This document shows positions 1-6,872 of a stretch of 64,000 nucleotides of DNA, piece after piece. Numbering within the stretch: the stretch's first letter is position 1; every line of letters begins with the position of its first letter. The translations under genes were made by a program, and so were the position numbers. The stretch is from JAJRXR01 sp041402005 (GTDB taxonomy: Bacteria > Planctomycetota > Phycisphaerae > Phycisphaerales > UBA1924): positions 496,001 to 560,000 of the forward strand of contig JAWKTB010000001.1 in NCBI GenBank assembly GCA_041402005.1. The letters are read 5' to 3'. The notes under the pieces are model-generated. The model made no database searches and had not been told where the DNA came from. It saw nothing but the letters and a program-made list of their open reading frames with translations.

Positions 1-602
1 TGGTCGAGCAGGCGCTCTCCGACTACGGCGACCGCGTCGAGTTCGCGCTCCAGGAGAAGCAGCGGGGGACCGGCGACGCGGTCAACTCGGCGCTGCCCCT
101 CTTCAAACGCGACCTTGACCGGGACGTCTTCGTCCTTGCGGGTGATGGGCCACTGATTCATCCGGAGACCCTCGAGACGCTGCTCGACGAGCACCGCGCC
201 GCCCGGGCGGCGGCGACGCTCGCGACCAGCGTGATCGAGGACCCCTCGGGGTACGGGCGGATCGTGCGTGACGCCCAGGGCAACTTCGTCGAGATCGTCG
301 AGCAGAAGAACGCGACGCCCGAGCAACTGAAGATCCACGAGGTCAACCCGAGCTACTACTGCTTCCGGGGTCGGGACCTGGTCGAGGTCGTCGCCGCCCT
401 GGAGGAGAACGCGGTGTCGGGCGAGGTGTACATCACCGACGCGCCGGCGATCTTGAAGGGGTGGGGTCGTCGGGTGGTGGTGGTGGACGCCGTCCCGCCC
501 GAGGACGTCCTGAGTGTGAACACGCCCGAGCAGCTCGCCGAGGTGGACCGGATCTACCGGTCGCGGCGGAGCCGGGCCAAGGCCGGGGAGGGCGCGCGAT
601 GA
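1..602 (+). CDS. GlmU-like NTP transferase (5' end outside window)
   Basis: The frame is open from the window edge (first full codon at 3) to the TGA at 600-602, so the N-terminal part with the nucleotide-binding loop is missing. The visible part reads like the pyrophosphorylase domain of GlmU, which makes UDP-N-acetylglucosamine from GlcNAc-1-phosphate and UTP. It contains QRGTGDAV, VLAGDGPLI (the metal/nucleotide DGP motif), GYGRIVRD, IVEQKNAT, EVNPSYYCF and GEVYITDA, all in family order. The protein stops soon after the transferase domain, so the left-handed beta-helix acetyltransferase half of full GlmU is absent. This is a single-domain enzyme, possibly working with a separate acetyltransferase. 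Its stop overlaps the prs ATG (ATGA type), suggesting translational coupling; glmU-prs adjacency is common in bacteria. Confidence 0.85.
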   Translation, partial: VEQALSDYGDRVEFALQEKQRGTGDAVNSALPLFKRDLDRDVFVLAGDGPLIHPETLETLLDEHRAARAAATLATSVIEDPSGYGRIVRDAQGNFVEIVEQKNATPEQLKIHEVNPSYYCFRGRDLVEVVAALEENAVSGEVYITDAPAILKGWGRRVVVVDAVPPEDVLSVNTPEQLAEVDRIYRSRRSRAKAGEGAR

Positions 603-1582
603 ACGGGGAGCTGGCGGGTGAGCTCAAGGTCTTCGCGGGGCGTCACTCCAAGGAGCTGGCCCAGCGCGTGTGCGAGCACATGGACGTGCCCCTGGGCGAC
701 GCGCGGACGAGCGCATTCCCGGACGGGGAGTTGTTCGTCAAGCTCGAGGAGGACGTGCGCGGGCGCGACTGCTTCGTCGTGATCTCAACGTGCCGCCCGG
801 TGAACGACAACCTGATGGAGCTGCTGGTCTTCGCGGACTGCCTGCGCCGGGCGAGCGCGAGCCGGGTGACGATGGTCATGCCCTACTACGGGTACGGGCG
901 CCAGGACCGTAAGGACGAGGGGCGGGTGCCGATCACGGCCAAGCTCGTCGCGAACCTGATCACCGCCGCCCGGGCGGACCGCGTGATGGCGATCGACCTG
1001 CACGCGGCTCAGATCCAGGGGTTCTTCGACCTGCCGATGGACCACCTGAGCGCGACGCCGGTCTTCCTCGACTACTTCGAGAAGATCCGCGACGAGCTGG
1101 GGGACCTGTGCCTGGTGAGCCCGGACGTCGGGAACGTGAAGGTCGCGGAGGGCCTGGCGAACCTGCTCGACGGCGACCTGGCGATCATCAACAAGCAGAG
1201 GATCTCGGGCAGCGAGGTCAGCGTCGGGAACATCATCGGCTCGGTCAAGGGCAAGACGGTGCTGATGTTCGACGACATGATCTCGACCGCCGGCACGATC
1301 GGCGAGGCGGCCCAGCTGGTGATGGACAAGGGCGCCGAGAAGGTCTACGCCGCGGCGACGCACCCCGTCCTCGTCGGCATGGCGATCCAGCGGCTCGCGG
1401 ACGCGCCGATCGAGAAGGTGATCGTGACGGACACGATCCCGTGCGGTGAGCGCTGCGACCCGATCCGGGACAAGCTCGTGGAGCTGAGCGTCGGGCCCCT
1501 GCTCGGCGAGGCGATCCAGCGGATTCACCACAACCAGTCAGTGAGCGCCCTCTTCCGCCGCACGGCGGGGATGAAGCGCTGA
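599..1582 (+). CDS. prs: Ribose-phosphate pyrophosphokinase
   Basis: 327 residues, the usual length. The enzyme makes PRPP from ribose-5-phosphate and ATP in the cytoplasm, feeding purine, pyrimidine, His, Trp and NAD synthesis. The ATP-binding flexible loop PYYGYGRQDRK lies at about residues 95-105, IDLHAAQIQGFF (metal and ribose-phosphate region) at 132-143, and the PRPP loop DDMISTAGT at 225-233. The ATG at 599 is chosen because it begins the conserved N-terminus (LKVFAGRHSKELA) and overlaps the upstream stop; a longer upstream extension of this frame lies inside the preceding gene and is not conserved. It is followed 62 bases later by rplY, the common prs-rplY-pth order. Confidence 0.97.
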   Translation: MNGELAGELKVFAGRHSKELAQRVCEHMDVPLGDARTSAFPDGELFVKLEEDVRGRDCFVVISTCRPVNDNLMELLVFADCLRRASASRVTMVMPYYGYGRQDRKDEGRVPITAKLVANLITAARADRVMAIDLHAAQIQGFFDLPMDHLSATPVFLDYFEKIRDELGDLCLVSPDVGNVKVAEGLANLLDGDLAIINKQRISGSEVSVGNIIGSVKGKTVLMFDDMISTAGTIGEAAQLVMDKGAEKVYAAATHPVLVGMAIQRLADAPIEKVIVTDTIPCGERCDPIRDKLVELSVGPLLGEAIQRIHHNQSVSALFRRTAGMKR

Positions 1583-1644
1583 GAACGGACCGAGGCAATC
1601 GACACCCCACGCCGAGTGCGTGACGGGTTTGGAGGAATCGAATC

Positions 1645-2310
1645 ATGCACGAGAACTCACCGGTGTTGGCCGCGACGCTGCGCGAGCGGACGGGGTCCAG
1701 GTACTGCAAGCGGATCCGCGAGTCCGGGGGCCTGCCGGCCGTCGTGTACGGGCGGGGCAAGGACCCGGTTGCGATCACGCTCGACGCGCGCGACGCGGTC
1801 TCCCACATTCACAAGGGCGAGAAGGTGTTCGAGCTCGCGCTCGACGGCGGAGACAAGAAGCAGCATGTCCTGCTCAAGGATCTCCAGTACGACCACCTGG
1901 GCACGAACATCGTGCACGCGGACCTGGCCCGCGTGTCGCTGACGGACCGGGTGGACGTGACGGTGCCGATCCACTACGTGGGCGAGGCGAAGGGGCTCAA
2001 GAAGGCGGGCGCCGTCATGATGCACCCGACCAGCGAGCTCGAGCTGAACGTGACGGTGTCGAACATCCCCGATTTCATCGAGGTGGACGTGTCGGGGATG
2101 GACGTGGGGGACTCCTTGCACGCGGGGGAGGTCAAGCTTCCCCTGGAGACGATGAAGCTGGTGAGCGACTCGGACACGGTGCTGGCGCACATCATCATGA
2201 AGGCGGAGGAGTCCGAGTCGGGCGAGGCCGCCGAGGTTACCGCCGAGGGCGCTCAGCCCGAGGTCATCGGCGAGAAGAAGGACGCGGACGAGGACAAGAA
2301 GGAGGACTGA
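1645..2310 (+). CDS. rplY: 50S ribosomal protein L25, long (TL5/Ctc) form
   Basis: 221 residues. L25 binds 5S rRNA in the large ribosomal subunit. The N-terminal 5S-binding domain occupies about residues 1-95 (RERTGSRYCKRIRESGGLPAVVYGRG, with K and R contacts) and the TL5-type C-terminal beta domain about 95-185 (VDVTVPIHYVGEAKGLKKAGAV). An acidic/lysine-rich tail follows (EKKDADEDKKED). The start ATG is supported by a strong GGAGG at 1631-1635, nine bases upstream. It lies in the housekeeping operon between prs and pth. Confidence 0.95.
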   Translation: MHENSPVLAATLRERTGSRYCKRIRESGGLPAVVYGRGKDPVAITLDARDAVSHIHKGEKVFELALDGGDKKQHVLLKDLQYDHLGTNIVHADLARVSLTDRVDVTVPIHYVGEAKGLKKAGAVMMHPTSELELNVTVSNIPDFIEVDVSGMDVGDSLHAGEVKLPLETMKLVSDSDTVLAHIIMKAEESESGEAAEVTAEGAQPEVIGEKKDADEDKKED

Positions 2311-2339
2311 GCCGCGCATGGCGCGTGCAGGGGAACGGC

Positions 2340-2987
2340 GTGAAACTGATCGTCGGACTTGGCAACCCCGGGCTCGAGTACGAGCGCACCCGTCACAACG
2401 CCGGGTGGATGGCGCTCGACGAGCTGGCCAGGCGCCACGCCTCGGGGGCGATCGCGAAGTCCAAGTTCCACGCCGCATTGCTGGACGCGACCATCGGCGG
2501 TGAGAAGTGCCTGCTCATGAAGCCGACCACCTACATGAACAGATCGGGGCTCGCCGTCGGCGAAGCGCTCCGGTTCTACAAGCTCGAACCGGGGGCGGAT
2601 GTGATCGTCCTGGTGGACGACGTGGCGCTGCCGGTCGGCGAGGTCCGCGTGCGCGAGCGCGGGGGCGATGGCGGGCACAACGGCCTGGCGGACATCGACC
2701 GCGCCCTCGGCTACGTCGACTACGCAAGGATCAGGATCGGGATCGGCGCCGTCCCGCCCATGATGGTCCGTGCCGACTGGGTGCTCTCCCGCTTCATGAG
2801 CGAGGAGAGCGAGGAGGTCCGACGCTCGATCGTCTCGGCGGCGGACGCGGTGGAGCTGACCCTGTCGCAGGGCGTCTCCATCGCGATGAACAGGTTCAAC
2901 AGGAAGATCGCGCAACCCCAGAAGGGGGCCCCGAATGGGGACGCGAAGGAAGACAGCAACGAGGACGCCGGCTCGACCGGCGACTGA
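2340..2987 (+). CDS. pth: Peptidyl-tRNA hydrolase
   Basis: 215 residues. Pth recycles peptidyl-tRNAs that drop off ribosomes by cleaving the ester bond between peptide and tRNA. The catalytic framework is visible: N10 in VGLGNPG, the essential His in RTRHNAGW near residue 20, the substrate Asn in TYMNRSG, the Asp in LVDDVALP, and the Asn in GGDGGHNGL. The start is a GTG (2340) directly at the conserved KLIVGLGNPG; the frame is open further upstream but only inside rplY. A hydrophilic, acidic tail of about 25 residues follows the fold and is not conserved. The rplY stop is 29 bases upstream. Confidence 0.95.
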   Translation: MKLIVGLGNPGLEYERTRHNAGWMALDELARRHASGAIAKSKFHAALLDATIGGEKCLLMKPTTYMNRSGLAVGEALRFYKLEPGADVIVLVDDVALPVGEVRVRERGGDGGHNGLADIDRALGYVDYARIRIGIGAVPPMMVRADWVLSRFMSEESEEVRRSIVSAADAVELTLSQGVSIAMNRFNRKIAQPQKGAPNGDAKEDSNEDAGSTGD

Positions 2988-3002
2988 CCGGAGAAGATTC
3001 GA

Positions 3003-3503
3003 ATGACTCAGACAGCGACGAAAAACGTGTACGAGGTGATGTTCCTCGTGAACCAGGCGGTGGCGGCGGACTTGTCGTCGCTCGTCGACCACATCAACGA
3101 GGTCCTGAGCCGCGCCGGCGCGGAGGTGATCTCGATGCGCAAGTGGGACGAGCGCCGCCTGGCGTACCCGATCGAGAAGCAGAAGCGGGGGGTCTACTTC
3201 CTCGCGTACGTGGCGCTGGGGGGTGAGGGGCCGACGAAGATCGAGCGCGACGTGGTGATCTCCGAGAAGATCATGCGGGTGCTCATCACCAAGGCCGACC
3301 ACCTGACCGAGGAGGAGATGAAGACCCACGACAAGCGGGACGAGCTGGCCGCCGAGGCCAAGCTGCGTGCCGAGCAGGGTGGCGGCGCCGACGAGAAGCG
3401 TTCCACCATCAGCGTGGGCGCCCCCGTCCAGGACCAGGCCCCCGACGACGCCTCCGACGAGGACGAGGGCTCCGACGACGATTCCGAGGACACGGACGAC
3501 TGA
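3003..3503 (+). CDS. rpsF: 30S ribosomal protein S6
   Basis: 166 residues against roughly 100 for the bacterial core. The S6 fold covers about residues 8-105 (YEVMFLVNQAVAADLSSLVDHI, KWDERRLAYPIEKQKRGVYFLAYV, IERDVVISEKIMRVLITK). The last 60 residues are an acidic, low-complexity extension rich in Asp and Ser. S6 sits on the platform of the small subunit, normally paired with S18. In most genomes rpsF is followed by ssb, rpsR and rplI; here ssb and rplI follow but no rpsR. Confidence 0.95.
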   Translation: MTQTATKNVYEVMFLVNQAVAADLSSLVDHINEVLSRAGAEVISMRKWDERRLAYPIEKQKRGVYFLAYVALGGEGPTKIERDVVISEKIMRVLITKADHLTEEEMKTHDKRDELAAEAKLRAEQGGGADEKRSTISVGAPVQDQAPDDASDEDEGSDDDSEDTDD

Positions 3504-3595
3504 CCCGCGCCGGGTGGGGGAGGACCCGGGTAGGATTCTGCTCGGGAATAGGGCACACGGCGGGCGGAGCCCGCGAACCGCGGAGGAGGTGTCAC

Positions 3596-4036
3596 ATGGC
3601 CGGCAACGTCAACAAGGTCTTCCTGATGGGCAACCTGACCCGCGACGTGGAGATGCGGTCGCTGCCCAGCGGGCTGAGCGTGGGGAGCTTCGGCATCGCC
3701 GTCAACGAGCGGTTCAAGTCCAAGGACGGCGAGTGGCAGGAGCGGGCGAACTTCGTCGACTGCGAGATCTTCGGCGCCCGGGCCGAGGCGTTCGCCAAGT
3801 ACCTCTCCAAGGGCTCGCCCGTCTTCATCGAGGGCAAGCTCCGCCTCGACCAGTGGCAGGACAAGGAGGGGAACAACCGCTCCAAGCTCAAGGTCGTCGT
3901 CGACGATTTCCAGTTCGTCGGTGGGGGCCAGGGCGGTGGTGGTGGCGGGGGCGGCGGGTCTCGGGGCGGGTCCAGGCCCGCCTCGGTCGGCGCGGCGGAC
4001 GAGCCCGCCATCGACCACGACGACATCCCGTTCTGA
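3596..4036 (+). CDS. ssb: Single-stranded DNA-binding protein
   Basis: 146 residues. It coats ssDNA in replication, repair and recombination. The OB-fold covers about residues 1-110 (NKVFLMGNLTRDVEMRSLPSG at the start, EIFGARAEAFAKYLSKGSPVFIEGKL in the middle). It is followed by a Gly-rich linker with a run of about ten Gly near residues 113-123 and the acidic protein-interaction tail DHDDIPF. A good ribosome site (GGAGG at 3583-3587) precedes the ATG. It lies between rpsF and rplI; the downstream gap holds a palindromic repeat pair. Confidence 0.96.
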   Translation: MAGNVNKVFLMGNLTRDVEMRSLPSGLSVGSFGIAVNERFKSKDGEWQERANFVDCEIFGARAEAFAKYLSKGSPVFIEGKLRLDQWQDKEGNNRSKLKVVVDDFQFVGGGQGGGGGGGGGSRGGSRPASVGAADEPAIDHDDIPF

Positions 4037-4055
4037 CCCTGCTCCGCTTCCCCCC

Positions 4056-4148
4056 GGTGGGGTCGGTTTCCAACCGACCGGGCGCGTTCTGTAACCTCGT
4101 CGTTCCCCTGCCACTTTGAGAGAAGGCCGGTTGGAAACCGGCCCCACC
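4056..4148. repeat. Inverted pair of REP-like palindromes
   Basis: Two hairpins stand head to head between ssb and rplI. The first (4061-4079) is GGTCGGTTTCCAACCGACC, an 8-bp stem with a TCC loop. The second (4125-4143) is GGCCGGTTGGAAACCGGCC, the same stem layout with a GGA loop. The longer arms 4056-4079 and 4125-4148 are reverse complements at 22 of 24 positions. This looks like a BIME-type REP unit rather than a terminator, as no T tract follows, although it could attenuate or stabilise the ribosomal-protein transcript. Confidence 0.7.
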
Positions 4149-4306
4149 AAGGGAGGGAAGCCTCCCTGGTCGACGCCTACGCTTCCACCCCGCCGACCGG
4201 GATGTCTCGAATCGGCGGGGATCGTTGGGGCCGCGATGGACGGCTCCTCAACTCCGGGCGTGGCCCCGCCATGGGCCGCCTCGGCAGGACAGCGAAAGGA
4301 TCGATC

Positions 4307-4951
4307 ATGGCCCGCAACGTCAAGCTGCTGCTCACCGAGAACGTCGACAACCTCGGCATCGTCGGGGACGTCGTCAACGTCCGCATCGGGTACGCCCGCA
4401 ACTTCCTGCTCCCCCGGGGTCTGGCGACCGAGCCCAACGACGAGCTGCTCGCGAATCTGGCCGACAAGCGCAAGCAGGCGGAGAAGGAGCTGGGCGAGCT
4501 CCGCAAGCAGCGAGAGGCGATGATCGAGCGGCTCGAGGGGCTCGAGATCACGATGGAGCGGGCCTGCAACGACCAGGGCCAGCTGTACGGGTCGGTGACG
4601 CAGCAGGACATCGCCGAGGGCCTGACGGAGCTGGGCTACGCGGTCCGCCCGCGTGAGGTGCGTCTGGCGCACACGATCAAGCGCGTGGACAACTTCGACG
4701 TGCACGTGAAGTTCGACTCGGACCTGGAGGCGGTCATCAAGCTGCACGTCGTGCCCGACCGCGAGCTCGACCTCGACGAGCGCGAGGAGATGGAGTTCGA
4801 CAACGAGGGCAACCTCATCGAGAAGCGCCCCGAGCGCAAGCGCCGGGGGCGTGACGAGGAGGGCGCCGAGGCCTCCGGCGAGGGCGCTTCGGAGGAGAAG
4901 CCCAAGGGCAAGAAGAAGGGCGCGAAGGCCGCCGCGGCGCCCGACGCCTGA
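4307..4951 (+). CDS. rplI: 50S ribosomal protein L9
   Basis: 214 residues, longer than the usual 150. The N-terminal rRNA-binding domain is clear (VKLLLTENVDNLGIVGDVV, then VRIGYARNFLLPRGLA). It is followed by a long charged connecting helix (about 50-80) and the C-terminal domain (about 82-155). The last 60 residues form a Lys/Glu/Ala-rich tail (KPKGKKKGAKAAAAPDA). The ATG at 4307 is chosen for the conserved MARNVKLLL start and the purine-rich GCGAAAGGA just before it, although the frame is open to 4202. It closes the operon; the next gene is convergent on the minus strand. Confidence 0.95.
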   Translation: MARNVKLLLTENVDNLGIVGDVVNVRIGYARNFLLPRGLATEPNDELLANLADKRKQAEKELGELRKQREAMIERLEGLEITMERACNDQGQLYGSVTQQDIAEGLTELGYAVRPREVRLAHTIKRVDNFDVHVKFDSDLEAVIKLHVVPDRELDLDEREEMEFDNEGNLIEKRPERKRRGRDEEGAEASGEGASEEKPKGKKKGAKAAAAPDA

Positions 4952-4985
4952 GATCGCTCACCCGCACCCCGCCGGCCCTCGTCGC

Positions 4986-6839
4986 CTATTTGGTCGAGAA
5001 CGGGGGCTCGAACTTGATCAGGGCCTTGTCCCCGACCGTGTAGTACGCGATGTCCGCGCCCTTGCTCACGAGGAAGAGCAGGCGGAGCTTCTGGTCCGTC
5101 CTGGCGCTGGAGATCGTCTTGGGGACGTCGCCCGAGCCGTTGAGCGGGTCCGGCGGCGTGAGGCGGATGCACGCGCCGTCGCCGTCCTCGTAGACGTACC
5201 CGATCGCGTCGTACACGTTCCCGTCCGTGTCGATGAGGCGGAGGGGCAGGTTCGTGTCGAGCGTCCGCATCACGGGGCCGAGGAAGCTGGCGGGCATCGT
5301 CTCCTGGTCCGCGACGATCTGGACGATCACCTGGTCGGCGGCGGAGCCGAACCGCTCGACGCGGAAGTCACGCTCCGTCGTCGTGCGTCCCTCGCTCAGC
5401 TCTTCGCGAGAGAAACAACCCTGCCCGCCGACGATCGCGTTCGTCCGCCCGAGCTTCTCGACGACCAGCCCTTGCCTCGCCGTCTGGCGGGTGAGTGTGT
5501 AGCCCAGGAACTCGGTGATCGCGACCCCCGGGGGCTCCGGCTCGCGGTTCATGGTCGCCCCGACGGTCGAGCCGTCCACGATGACGCTCTCGCTCTCGTC
5601 GATCTGGATGTCCGCGCCCCCGGAGATAAGCGAGCCCGAGGCGATCGCGGTGTCCCGCTGCGTGGGTGTCGTGTACGCCTTGGGCTTGCCCGCCTGCGGG
5701 GCGTCCGACAGCTCGAGCCGGTTGTTCTTGACGCGCAGCGCGATCGGCTCGTACCCGGCCGGCACCACGTACTCGAACGCCATGTTCACCACCGACGCGC
5801 CGCCGACCGAGGCGATGAAAACCTCCTCGGCGTCGAAACGCCAGCGACCGAACAGGTTGCCGTCCTCCGCCCGGGCCTGACTGATGACCGCGACGGGGTA
5901 GACGGCGATCGTCTCATTGGGCTTGGCGTCGGCGCCGGCCTTCTTGCAGATCAGCGAGACCTGGCCGTTGGAGACGATCACCTGCCCGCCCTTCGAGTCC
6001 TCCTTCGCGCCCGGGGCGAACTCGATGACGTAGCCGGCGAGGTAGCCCGAGGAGACCGCGTCGCCGTTGACGTCGGTGTAGGGCTGGCTGATGCTCTTGC
6101 CGCCCGTCTCGTACTCGAGCAGATCGCGCACCGGGGACCCAGACTGCGTGTTCCCGACGGTGTAGGAGCGCAGGAGCTTGAAGTCCTTGGAGGTGAGCAC
6201 GTTTCGAGCCTGGTTGTCACCCGGCGAGATGCGCGCGCCGAAGCCCGCCAGCGTGAGGTCCGGGTGCCACTTGGCCAGCGGCTCGCCCGTCGCGAGCGAA
6301 GACCCGGAGAGGCGCGAGTACAGGCCAGCCGTGAAGCGGTCGACGGGAAGCCAGAGCTTGTCGGAGCGGACGAGGCTGCCGCCCGCGGTGCTCTTGTCGG
6401 CCGAGTACCAGAGGGGCTTGTACCCCGTGAGGCCGATGCTGAGGCGTGCATAGGAGACGCCAAGGACGAGGAAGCCCATCGCGATCATGGAAGCGATGAG
6501 CCCGCAGGCGCCGCCGCCGACGAGGTCCACGACCGCGAGCTGCTTGGTGTTGTTGGGCGCGATCCGGTCCACGATCACCCGCAGGACGATCAGGGAAACG
6601 GTGAAGGGCGCGACCAACGCGATCGTCCAGCTCAGCCCCTGCAGGAAGCGGAGGAAACCCGAGGAGGGCAGCGCGTCGAGCAGCATGTACCCCAGGGGTT
6701 CCCAGGCGGCGAAGGCGATCGCGCCCGCGACCAGCGTGCAGACCAGGTGCAAGAAGGCGCTGAACAGGCCGCGCGTCGCCCAGAGGTACGCGACGCCCAG
6801 CGTCAGCAGGATCACGATCAGGTTGAAGACGATGAGCAT
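4986..6839 (-). CDS. CvpA-like membrane protein with large extracytoplasmic domain
   Basis: 617 residues. The first 130 residues carry about four hydrophobic segments (near 1-20, 30-50, 65-90, 103-130) arranged like CvpA/colicin V production family proteins. The family is membrane-bound and of uncertain molecular role. The remaining ~480 residues are hydrophilic and without recognised motifs; they probably face outside the inner membrane. CvpA proteins are usually 160-250 residues, so the C-terminal part is an unusual addition, though similar long forms are known in Planctomycetota. The gene lies 33 bases downstream of the GspE-like gene on the same strand, so the two are probably cotranscribed. 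Only the N-terminal assignment is supported. Confidence 0.6.
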   Translation of the reverse strand: MLIVFNLIVILLTLGVAYLWATRGLFSAFLHLVCTLVAGAIAFAAWEPLGYMLLDALPSSGFLRFLQGLSWTIALVAPFTVSLIVLRVIVDRIAPNNTKQLAVVDLVGGGACGLIASMIAMGFLVLGVSYARLSIGLTGYKPLWYSADKSTAGGSLVRSDKLWLPVDRFTAGLYSRLSGSSLATGEPLAKWHPDLTLAGFGARISPGDNQARNVLTSKDFKLLRSYTVGNTQSGSPVRDLLEYETGGKSISQPYTDVNGDAVSSGYLAGYVIEFAPGAKEDSKGGQVIVSNGQVSLICKKAGADAKPNETIAVYPVAVISQARAEDGNLFGRWRFDAEEVFIASVGGASVVNMAFEYVVPAGYEPIALRVKNNRLELSDAPQAGKPKAYTTPTQRDTAIASGSLISGGADIQIDESESVIVDGSTVGATMNREPEPPGVAITEFLGYTLTRQTARQGLVVEKLGRTNAIVGGQGCFSREELSEGRTTTERDFRVERFGSAADQVIVQIVADQETMPASFLGPVMRTLDTNLPLRLIDTDGNVYDAIGYVYEDGDGACIRLTPPDPLNGSGDVPKTISSARTDQKLRLLFLVSKGADIAYYTVGDKALIKFEPPFSTK

Positions 6840-6872
6840 GGGGATCCTCCCGGCTCGGTCCGGGTTTGAGGG

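Noticed and set aside
1..602. Full-length bifunctional GlmU
   Set aside because: The frame ends soon after the transferase domain and the next codons belong to prs, so the acetyltransferase beta-helix is not encoded here.
4851..6869. A 672-codon open frame on the + strand opposite the CvpA-like gene
   Set aside because: It consists of Arg/Asp/Val repeats typical of antisense frames in GC-rich DNA; the minus strand has clean membrane helices and a start context.
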